Positions 54,952-62,600 of a DNA stretch of 64,000 nt are shown piece after piece. Source of the stretch: Chloroflexota bacterium (GTDB lineage: Bacteria; Chloroflexota; UBA11872); NCBI GenBank assembly GCA_026707585.1, contig JAPOWQ010000029.1:231362-295361 (forward strand), read 5' to 3'. The position numbers were made by a program, and so were the translations under genes. How positions within the stretch are numbered: position 1 is the first letter of the stretch; every line of letters begins with the position of its first letter. The notes beneath the pieces are model-generated. The model was not told the origin of the DNA and did not search any database. It was given only the letters and a program-made list of their open reading frames with translations.

Positions 54952-55839
54952 CTACTGGTCGACGGCAGTGGCTACAAACTTGATGCCGAGGAGGACTTCC
55001 TCGCTGACGTCGGCGACGAAGGGTGGAGTGGCCACGGCCAGGTCGTAGGTGGTGCGCAGGATCGTGGCCTCGGCCGTGCCTTCCAGGCGGTCCTCAGCCA
55101 CCACGGTGACCGTGGCTGCAAACCGCTCCTCGGCGGTGATGTCGCGGATTTTGAGATCTCCGATGATTGTGAAGGTGGCCGTGTCGCCGACGAATACCGA
55201 GTCGGGCATACCTTCGAGCGAGGTGGGCGTGAAGTCCACGAACTCGTAGCGGTCCTCGGCGGAATTCAGGATGCGGGAGCGGGTGGCGCGGTCGCGGCGT
55301 TCCTCGTCGGTCGCGAGAGTGCGCACGTTGATGCGGATGACTCCGACCTGTGAAGCCGCGGTGTTGGCGAAGTCCAGGATGATGTCGCCGGCGACCTGGT
55401 CCGTGCGTCCGACCACGCGGAACGGCTCGCCACGCAGGATCTCGTCGATTTCGTACCGGGCCTCCGACTCCTCGGAAACGATGCGGAAGAGGGTGGCGTC
55501 GCCGGTGGGCTGTGCGGCGGCGGGCGCCTGGGTGGCCTCGGCCTGCGGCGCCGCAGTGGTTGGCGCGGCGGTCGCAGGGGCAGCCGTAGCCGGCGCGGCG
55601 GTTGCCGGAGCGGCCGTGGCCGGCGCAGCGGTTGCCGGAGCGGCTGTGGCCGGGGCAGCGGTTGCCGGGGCGGCGGTGGCCGGCGGGAGCGTGAGTTGGG
55701 GCGCGGAGATGGGCTGGCTGGCCTCGCCGGTGCCGCCGGTGAAAAAGATGAACAGCCAGGCAATGCCGGCGACGGCGATGCCCAGCAGGATGGCGACGGC
55801 CGCCGCCCGGACCAAACGGTTGTTCATGAGCTCGCCCAT
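54952..55839 (-). CDS. membrane-anchored YceI-family protein with Pro/Ala/Thr repeat linker
   Basis: A 295-residue protein with one N-terminal membrane helix (about residues 10-34), a linker of roughly nine PATAA pentads (about 52-98) and a C-terminal YceI domain (ARYEIDEILRG, RINVRTLATDEERRD, LKIRDITAEERF). YceI proteins bind isoprenoids or other lipids in a lipocalin-like barrel. The linker is encoded by a 15-base tandem repeat and may vary in length. The start could be the second methionine (residue 5). Confidence 0.87.
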   Translation of the reverse strand: MGELMNNRLVRAAAVAILLGIAVAGIAWLFIFFTGGTGEASQPISAPQLTLPPATAAPATAAPATAAPATAAPATAAPATAAPATAAPATAAPTTAAPQAEATQAPAAAQPTGDATLFRIVSEESEARYEIDEILRGEPFRVVGRTDQVAGDIILDFANTAASQVGVIRINVRTLATDEERRDRATRSRILNSAEDRYEFVDFTPTSLEGMPDSVFVGDTATFTIIGDLKIRDITAEERFAATVTVVAEDRLEGTAEATILRTTYDLAVATPPFVADVSEEVLLGIKFVATAVDQ

Positions 55840-56331
55840 CGGGATGACCCGTCCTCAATGCGACGAAGGATTGCGCACGCCGCGATGGTTTTCTGTGGTG
55901 ATTACTCCCATCATCGCAGGCTGCTGACCGGGTTGGACAATCGGCCTCGCTTGACGGGGAGTTTCCCGCCATAGCTGAGGAGAAGGCGGAGGACGCTGAG
56001 GCTTACTGGGTGGCAGACCGGAGCTGTTGGCGTCAGCGCCCGAACCGCGGCCGGCGGCGGTGCAGGCGCTGGAGGATCTCGGGTTTGAGGCCGCGGGAGC
56101 TGCGGGTTGCGCGGCGTCGTCGGTAGCCCGGATCGATAAAGCCGACAAAGGCTACTGACCCGCGTGACCTGGCGGCCGCTGTGGTGCGTTCGACAGGGAC
56201 CGCAGTCGCCTACGCATCGACAAATTCGAAGCGACCATCTAACGTGCCATCCTACCTGGAGGGTAGTGCCATCCTATCGGGATGGTAGTGCCGTCCTACC
56301 GGGAGGGTAGTTCGTCCCCTTGCTTGAGCGC
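55840..56331. other. gap upstream of secreted repeat protein
   Basis: No gene is supported. Apart from the three 22-bp repeats at 56244-56309, directly before the next gene, no structure was found. The first 150 bases should hold the promoter of the YceI gene. Confidence 0.5.
56244..56309. repeat. three tandem 22-bp repeats upstream of a secreted protein gene
   Basis: Three head-to-tail imperfect 22-base units (56244-56265, 56266-56287, 56288-56309) of the pattern GTGCC[AG]TCCTA-C-GGA-GGTA. Each holds a small dyad (CTACC/GGTAG or CCATC/GATGG). The 22-base period is about two helical turns, placing sites on one face of the DNA. The array ends 22 bases before ATG 56332, so it is probably a regulator-binding array. 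Confidence 0.65.
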
Positions 56332-58413
56332 ATGAGCCGGGCTTCCGCCGCGTGGCGCAAGTACCGCATCGTCCTGGCGTCGATGGTAGCTCTGACCGCC
56401 GTGGTCGCCGTGTCGGCAAGTGTCAGCGCGCAGTGGCCAACGGCATGCGTGGCGCTGAACGACATTGTTGAGCAGCACCTGGGTAACGACGGGAACGTGG
56501 GCATCTACCAGCGCACGTTCGGCGAGCAGGCGGAAGAAGCGTGCCGGCGCGACCACGTCGACGACCTGCGAGCGGTGTTCGGATGGGCCTTTGGCCCATC
56601 GCCGACGCCCGGCTCCGCCGACGACCAGGCGATTTCCGACATCGGCGGATGGCCGACGACCTGCGTCGAGCTCAACGACATTGTCGAACGCCACCTGGGG
56701 AATGACCACAACGTCGGGATCTACCAGCGAGCGTGGCAAGACCGAGCAGAGAGTGGGTGTCAAACTGATCACAGGGCTGATGTGCGCTCCACCTTCGCCT
56801 GGGCGCAGCCGCGCACAGAACCCGGCCCGCCACCGAGGACTCCAACCGATCCGCTCCTGCCGACGGTCGGGGACCTCGCCGGCGATTCTCCAGTCCTCCG
56901 AGCCTTCCTATCGGATCTCCCATGGCTGGCCGACTATGTCTATCCCTGGCTCACCGATGGCGTAACCCAGGACGAGATCGACTTTCTCTCGACTCTGCGA
57001 CCTACGGCCGAGGTGAACGAAGCCCTGGCGATGTTCATAGCCGGCACCGCATGGTTTGAGAGTGGGATCGACCATTCGGACGACTTTCGTAATGAGGAGT
57101 TTGCTCCCGAGTTACTGCGGACCATTTACCAGACAAGCCCGCAATACCTCGACATCGCCACCACGTACTATTGGGTCTCGGACGACATCACCGCTCGCGA
57201 GCTATCGGCGCTCAAGGACATCAACGAACTCGCCAAGCGAGACCACGACCTGGCGCTACGCTTAGCAGGTGCCCCCTGGGTGCAGGACGGAATCCGGCCG
57301 TTCGAAATCTACGCGCTTGATTCGCTACCGATCTTGTACGACCGCAATCCTAGCCTGACGCGCCAACTGGCTGAACCTGCGACGGCTGATGTCGTGTGGG
57401 CCAGCGACATCCGGCTTATCGACATTATGACCAACATGTTCACGAATTACGGGGAAGACGACCAACCGAAGGAATCCTCACGATTCCACCGGCTCGCCAC
57501 CCAGCCCTGGTTTGCGGATGGACTGGATGCCGAGGAACGTGCGTTCATCAACGCGCTGGACATGGTGTTCGACGACGACGCGCTCTTTGACCGCCTGCTG
57601 CGCGAGCGATATGCACAGACGGCGACGCTCTCTCTTCCGTTAGCCGGACCGGTGAGGCTTTGGGCCTTCCAGGCCGAGCCATTTCCGGAGGGGGAAAACG
57701 TGCTAAGCCAGGTCGCGGCCGGCCTGATTGGATTTGAGCGGATTATGCAGGCGGCGCCGCCTGCCAACGACATTGTGGTCCTCCTGCGTGGGCACACCAG
57801 CGGCATGGGACACGATGGCCGAATGCGACTTCCAAGACATCCGCTAGTCCCTTTAACAACAGATCTGATTCTAGACGCGATCGGCGAGGCCTATTTTACG
57901 TTCAAAATGGGACCCCGTTATCCAGAACCCCGTCATGGCCAGTTTGCATTACCGTGGATGCAGGTGGGTGGCCATGAGTTCGCCAAGGCATACGTCCACA
58001 ATTGGCTCGGTACTCGCGACCTTTATGCTCAGAACCATACGTGGTCAATCGACGCCCGGAACGATTGCGCCAGCAAGGGCCTGAGGAACATTTATTCGGT
58101 ATCGATCCAACCCTATCCCAAGGAACGCGAAGCGGCACGGGAATTGGAACGGTGCGGAAGCTTATACGGGAGCATGTTGCTCTTCAGTCTGTTCGTAACT
58201 CTTGGAGAGAGGGCCGTATCGCTTGCCCTGCGGGACTTGTACATTCCGACAGTACATGATGAGGTACGAAGGAATCCCGAGGGTCACCTCACGCCGACCA
58301 ATCTGGATATCTTACGCGCATTTATGAGGCACGCTCCTGCCCACCAGCATGATCAGATTCGACACTGGTTCCGGCAGTTGCACGGCGGGCCGTTTGTCGA
58401 CGCGGTGACCTGA
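56332..58413 (+). CDS. secreted protein with two cysteine-containing repeats, function unknown
   Basis: A 693-residue protein from ATG 56332 (a TTG four codons earlier is possible). A signal peptide ends near SVSAQWP. Two similar segments of about 60 residues follow: WPTACVALNDIVEQHLGND and WPTTCVELNDIVERHLGND, each with NVGIYQR and a second cysteine, suggesting a disulfide in each. The rest contains helical repeats and PW-x-[AQ]-DG-[IL]-style motifs (PWLTDGV, PWVQDGI, PWFADGL). No HExxH or other catalytic motif. Family not recognised. Confidence 0.75.
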   Translation: MSRASAAWRKYRIVLASMVALTAVVAVSASVSAQWPTACVALNDIVEQHLGNDGNVGIYQRTFGEQAEEACRRDHVDDLRAVFGWAFGPSPTPGSADDQAISDIGGWPTTCVELNDIVERHLGNDHNVGIYQRAWQDRAESGCQTDHRADVRSTFAWAQPRTEPGPPPRTPTDPLLPTVGDLAGDSPVLRAFLSDLPWLADYVYPWLTDGVTQDEIDFLSTLRPTAEVNEALAMFIAGTAWFESGIDHSDDFRNEEFAPELLRTIYQTSPQYLDIATTYYWVSDDITARELSALKDINELAKRDHDLALRLAGAPWVQDGIRPFEIYALDSLPILYDRNPSLTRQLAEPATADVVWASDIRLIDIMTNMFTNYGEDDQPKESSRFHRLATQPWFADGLDAEERAFINALDMVFDDDALFDRLLRERYAQTATLSLPLAGPVRLWAFQAEPFPEGENVLSQVAAGLIGFERIMQAAPPANDIVVLLRGHTSGMGHDGRMRLPRHPLVPLTTDLILDAIGEAYFTFKMGPRYPEPRHGQFALPWMQVGGHEFAKAYVHNWLGTRDLYAQNHTWSIDARNDCASKGLRNIYSVSIQPYPKEREAARELERCGSLYGSMLLFSLFVTLGERAVSLALRDLYIPTVHDEVRRNPEGHLTPTNLDILRAFMRHAPAHQHDQIRHWFRQLHGGPFVDAVT

Positions 58414-58465
58414 GACCGACGATACCGGCCGATATAAGGCCGCTTGGGACACGCCCTACTGGCGC

Positions 58466-59194
58466 CTACGGCTCACCCAGGGCGTCGGCGTCGAGCGGGC
58501 TGCTGGGCAGGGTGTTGTAGCGGAAAGCGGCATCGAGGACGCCGTTGAGTTGGCGGCGACGGGTTCCGGAATCGACGGTGTCCGCAGTAGGCCGCAGCGT
58601 GGCCTGCCAGTACTGGTGAGCGGCGATGGCATAGCTGCCGAGCACATTGAGCAGTTTCAGGTGGTAAGTGGTGGCGATTCCGGGCGGAGTGAGCGACTGT
58701 AGGTCTTCCTCCGTCGCCTTGGCCAGATCGGCCAGCGCCAGCAGCGCCACGAGGCGTCGTTCATTGCTTATCGTCTCCCGCCGATGGGCCACGTTGATGA
58801 GGCTGACGTACGCGGCGCCGCTTTCGAACCGGCGGCGCAGCCCGTCGGTGGCATTCGTATAGACCGAGAGCCTGGTGTTCCTGGCCGGCTGGGCTACCGG
58901 AGGCCGGGTGGTCACGCCTAACGCCCGACTCGCGCGGCGGACAACGGTTGCGTCGATCGGCGGCAGGGCGGACGACGATGCAGTGGTCGCAGGCGCTGGG
59001 CTCTGTTGAACGGGACGTGGTGGGGACGGGCGGCGCTCAGCGGACGGCGAGCCGGGAGCCGTCGTGCCAAGAACCGCAAGTAGCGCAACGGCCACCGCCA
59101 CGGTTCCAAAGCCCGCCAGGGCGGCCACGGTGCCGACGGGGAGCGACAGGCGACGGAGGACGCCCTGCCGCGCCGCGTCCGCGCGCCGGAGCAC
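58466..59194 (-). CDS. single-helix anchored protein, function unknown
   Basis: A 242-residue protein with one membrane helix (about residues 17-43), a proline/serine-rich linker and an alpha-helical outer domain (residues about 105-240). It starts at GTG 59194, 6 bases after trxB on the same strand, so it is probably co-transcribed. No motif allows a function to be named. Confidence 0.65.
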   Translation of the reverse strand: MLRRADAARQGVLRRLSLPVGTVAALAGFGTVAVAVALLAVLGTTAPGSPSAERRPSPPRPVQQSPAPATTASSSALPPIDATVVRRASRALGVTTRPPVAQPARNTRLSVYTNATDGLRRRFESGAAYVSLINVAHRRETISNERRLVALLALADLAKATEEDLQSLTPPGIATTYHLKLLNVLGSYAIAAHQYWQATLRPTADTVDSGTRRRQLNGVLDAAFRYNTLPSSPLDADALGEP

Positions 59195-59200
59195 GTGGGG

Positions 59201-60151
59201 CTAACCGCTCGCGGCGCCGGCTGCGGCGGCTGGCTGCCGGCTTTCGAGCCGGGCGATGAACTTCTCGGCTTCCATGGCGGCCTGGCAGCCCTCGCCGGCG
59301 GAGGTAATGGCCTGGCGGAAGTAATGATCCTGCGCCTCGCCGGCCACAAACACACCCTCCACGTTGGTGTGCATGTAGCGGTTGGAAATGATGTAGCCGT
59401 CCTCGTCCATCTCCAGCTTGCCCTTGAAGATCTCGGTATTCGGGTCGTGCCCGATAAAGATGAAGAGGCCCTCGGTGGGGAAGTCGGACTCTTCGCCCGT
59501 GTGGACGTTCCGTAGGCGGAGCGACTGCACGGCTTGATCGCCCTGGACGCCGGCCACGACGGTGTCCCAGATGAAGTTGATCTTGGGTTCGGCACCGGCG
59601 CGATCCCGCAGGTAGGGTCCGGCACGCAGCTGATCACGTCTGTGGATGACCGTGACCTCGGACGCGAAGCGGGTGAGGAAGAGTCCTTCCTGGAGGGCGC
59701 TATCGCCACCGCCGACCACGGCCACGGGCTGGTCCTTGAAAAACGCGCCGTCGCACGTGGCGCACACCGAGACGCCGCGGCCCCAGAGCTCCTGCTCGCC
59801 GGGAATGCCTAGGAGGCGGGGACTGGCGCCGGTGGCGACGATGACGGAGCGCGCCGCGTATGTGGCGGCCCGACCGGTAAGGGTGAACGGCGGGCCGCCG
59901 AAGTCGACCTCGATAATCTGGTCGTAGACGATTTCAGCACCGAAGCGCTCGGCCTGACCCTGCATGCGTGCGGTGAGGTCGGGCCCGGTGATTTCCTCGA
60001 AACCGGGGTAATTCTCCACGTCATAGGTGGTGGCGATCTGTCCGCCGAGGGCGTCCCCGGTGAAGACCAGCGTGGAGAGGTTGGCGCGCGCCGCATAGAT
60101 GGCGGCGGTCAGCCCGGCCGGCCCCGAACCCATTATCGCGACATCATGCAT
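59201..60151 (-). CDS. trxB: thioredoxin reductase
   Basis: A 316-residue FAD/NADPH flavoprotein reducing thioredoxin. Visible are MGSGPAGLTAAIYAARANL at the start, the redox pair VCATCDG near residue 134, the NADPH loop VVGGGDSALQEGLFL and a C-terminal GVFVAGEAQDHYFRQA. GGGGAGGA upstream supports ATG 60151 over an ATG 29 codons further upstream. Length is typical. The divergent solute-binding protein gene starts 118 bases away. Confidence 0.94.
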   Translation of the reverse strand: MHDVAIMGSGPAGLTAAIYAARANLSTLVFTGDALGGQIATTYDVENYPGFEEITGPDLTARMQGQAERFGAEIVYDQIIEVDFGGPPFTLTGRAATYAARSVIVATGASPRLLGIPGEQELWGRGVSVCATCDGAFFKDQPVAVVGGGDSALQEGLFLTRFASEVTVIHRRDQLRAGPYLRDRAGAEPKINFIWDTVVAGVQGDQAVQSLRLRNVHTGEESDFPTEGLFIFIGHDPNTEIFKGKLEMDEDGYIISNRYMHTNVEGVFVAGEAQDHYFRQAITSAGEGCQAAMEAEKFIARLESRQPAAAAGAASG

Positions 60152-60268
60152 CGGGTCCTCCCCTACCTGACGCTCGAGCAATGCCTCGCACCTGCTCACG
60201 TAGCATCGTCGCATGATGACGGAGCAGATTCCGCGCAAATCCTGACATACCGGGCGGATTCAACTCGC

Positions 60269-61672
60269 ATGGTGGCCCAACCGCGAGGTCGCGGCGTGAG
60301 CCGACGGGACGTTCTTCAGGTTGGAATGGCGACCGGGGCCGCGCTGTCCCTGGCCGCCTGCGGCGCGCCGACCGTAGTCGAGCGCGTAGTAGTCATCCCC
60401 AGGTTGGTCGAGCGCGAAGTGGTGGTGGAACGCCCGGTCTTCACCGATCGCGTGGTGATTGTCGAAAAGCCGGTCATCGTGGAACGCGAGGTTGTCGTGA
60501 CGCGTTTCGTCACCCCCCCGCCGACGCCCGCGGCGCGGACCGAACCGGCGCCGGAACCGGTGAGAGCGGCACTGCGCGCGCTCATCAGTCCCGCCCTGGC
60601 TCGTGGAGGCCCGCCGGACCTTGGCGCCATCAGTGCGAGTGCCGATCTGAAGATGGAGGTGCTGGACCACGGTGGTGACGGCCCCGGCCGGCTGCTGGCG
60701 CGGGCGGCGGCTGGAGATCTGCCGGACTTGCTGGTCGGGGTGCCCGGCGGCCTCATGACGGCGCTGGATGCGTTGGAGGCCTTGGCCCCGATGGATGCGG
60801 CGCTGGGCGGGGAGCATGGGTTCCTGGCGGAGATGCTGGATTTGGGCCGGCGCGAGCGTGGGCTGGTCGGCTTGCCCGTGAACGCGCATTCCACGTACCT
60901 GCTGGCCAGTCGGGGGCGACTGGAGCTGGGAGGGATAGACGAGGTGGGCTCCACCTACGAGGCCCTGGGGGAGACCGCGCGTCGGCTGACCGACCCCGAG
61001 ACGTACACCTACGGGTTTGGTGTGATCGCCGGACTGCCCGAACTGGAGACGGTGGCAGGGTCGGCCGGGACGTTTCCGACGGACGAGGCGGCCGTGGAGG
61101 CCTGGCAGTGGTACGCCGATCAGTGGCTGCGCGAGCGCGTCTCGCCGCCGCCAAGCGCCTGGGACGGCCAGGGCGCCGCGGCGGAGGCCGTGCTGAGCGG
61201 ACGCATAGCCCTCACGGTTGCCCATGGTCGGGCGTTGTCGCGGCTGGCCGCGCTGCCGCCGGAGCGGCCTTCCGAGTGGGAAGCGCTGCCCCTGCCTTCC
61301 TGGCCTGAGGCTGAGCGTCGGGTCCCCATGGCGGCGGCGTTCATTGCGGCGGCACAGGGTGACGACGGGACAGCCGCGGACACGGCGGTTGCCCTTGCCG
61401 GTTGGGCATCGTCGTTCGACGCTGTCCCGGCGACCCCGGCGTTGACGCCGGCGCTGATCGATGAGGCGGCACGGCTGGGGCTGGCGTTGGGCAGCCTGCT
61501 GGAGGCTCGCGACGCCTGGCGGATGCCAATCGTCGAAACTCCCGACTGGCATACCCGCGCAACGGCACTGGACATCGCTGTGCACCACAGCCTGACGCTG
61601 GGTAGTCCGGCGTCCGAGGTACTGGCCGACTTGCGGGCTCGCCAGGCGGAGACGAGTTCGACTTCCGGCTAG
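60269..61672 (+). CDS. solute-binding lipoprotein, divergent
   Basis: A 467-residue protein with a Tat-type start (RGVSRRDVLQVGMATG), lipobox LAAC and a stalk of valine/glutamate repeats (VERVVVIPRLVEREVVVE) like that of the 47724-49238 protein. The rest resembles extracellular solute-binding proteins of family 1 (DLPDLLVGVPGG, WYADQWLRERVSPPP, LSGRIALTVAHGR) but is shorter and weakly conserved. No transport genes adjoin it. Confidence 0.82.
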   Translation: MVAQPRGRGVSRRDVLQVGMATGAALSLAACGAPTVVERVVVIPRLVEREVVVERPVFTDRVVIVEKPVIVEREVVVTRFVTPPPTPAARTEPAPEPVRAALRALISPALARGGPPDLGAISASADLKMEVLDHGGDGPGRLLARAAAGDLPDLLVGVPGGLMTALDALEALAPMDAALGGEHGFLAEMLDLGRRERGLVGLPVNAHSTYLLASRGRLELGGIDEVGSTYEALGETARRLTDPETYTYGFGVIAGLPELETVAGSAGTFPTDEAAVEAWQWYADQWLRERVSPPPSAWDGQGAAAEAVLSGRIALTVAHGRALSRLAALPPERPSEWEALPLPSWPEAERRVPMAAAFIAAAQGDDGTAADTAVALAGWASSFDAVPATPALTPALIDEAARLGLALGSLLEARDAWRMPIVETPDWHTRATALDIAVHHSLTLGSPASEVLADLRARQAETSSTSG

Positions 61673-61756
61673 CGCTCCCGAGACGCAGGCCGCGCCTTCA
61701 GCAGGGCAGATCGGCCAGTACCATGGCCTGGACGCTGTTTGTGGGGATATTGACCC

Positions 61757-62542
61757 GTGCCCGCCATCGCCATTCCCTGGGATCCCGATCTATTCCAGAT
61801 CGGAGCCTTCCGTTTTACCTGGCACTCGCTGTTCTCTGTCCTGGGCATCCTGGCAGGGATCTGGGTCTCGCGACGCCTGGGCCGCCGCACAACGATCTCG
61901 GACGACCAGGTCATCACCCTGGCACTGTGGGCCGTGGGGGCTGGCATTGTGGCGGCGCGCTTTTTGTTCGTGATCGACAACCTGGATCTGTTTTCGAGCG
62001 ACTGGGGTCGGATCTTTGCGCTGAACGATGGCGGCATTACCGTGTGGGGCGCGCCGCTGGGCGGCGCCGTTGGGGTGTCGCTGGCGGCGTGGTGGATGAA
62101 GCTGGATGCCCCGACGGCCGTGGACATAGGGGCGCCGGGCTTGATCCTGGGCATGGGGATCGGCCGCATCGGCGACCTGATCAACGGCGAGCACCACGCG
62201 CTGGCGACCGACCTGCCCTGGGCCGTCTACTACACGCACGCGAACGCCATTGGCCAGACAACGCCGGTGCATCCGGCTACGACCTACGAAATGCTGGGCG
62301 ACTTTGCAATTTTCGGGATCACGATGTGGCTGGCCAGCCGCTACATCGGACGGCTATACATCTTCTGGACGGTGCTGGCGGGCTATGGCGCCATGCGGCT
62401 GGGACTACAGTTTCTGCGGATCGATCAGCCGGAGCATCTGTGGGGACTGCAGCAATCCCAGATCATCGGCGTTCTGGTGTTGCTGGCCTTCGCAGCGTGG
62501 GTGGCGAATCGGGCGCGGGTTCGGTGGGCAGGTCGGTCATAG
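61757..62542 (+). CDS. lgt: prolipoprotein diacylglyceryl transferase
   Basis: A 261-residue, multi-helix membrane enzyme that adds diacylglycerol to the lipobox cysteine of lipoproteins. Signature stretches are RWHS-like FTWHSLFSVLGI, GGITVWGAPLGG, the arginine and asparagine of GRIGDLINGEHHA, and HPATTYEML. GTG 61757 gives a start at the usual position. The window has at least twelve predicted substrates, including the tiny lipoproteins and solute-binding proteins. Confidence 0.95.
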   Translation: MPAIAIPWDPDLFQIGAFRFTWHSLFSVLGILAGIWVSRRLGRRTTISDDQVITLALWAVGAGIVAARFLFVIDNLDLFSSDWGRIFALNDGGITVWGAPLGGAVGVSLAAWWMKLDAPTAVDIGAPGLILGMGIGRIGDLINGEHHALATDLPWAVYYTHANAIGQTTPVHPATTYEMLGDFAIFGITMWLASRYIGRLYIFWTVLAGYGAMRLGLQFLRIDQPEHLWGLQQSQIIGVLVLLAFAAWVANRARVRWAGRS

Positions 62543-62600
62543 CGGGGATTGACGCCCCACCGACTCGATCTTGGTCTTGTTGCCCGAATCGGCAGGCGCG

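Noticed and set aside
56244-56309. CRISPR array
   Set aside because: The repeats are head-to-tail without spacers and no cas genes are present anywhere in the window.
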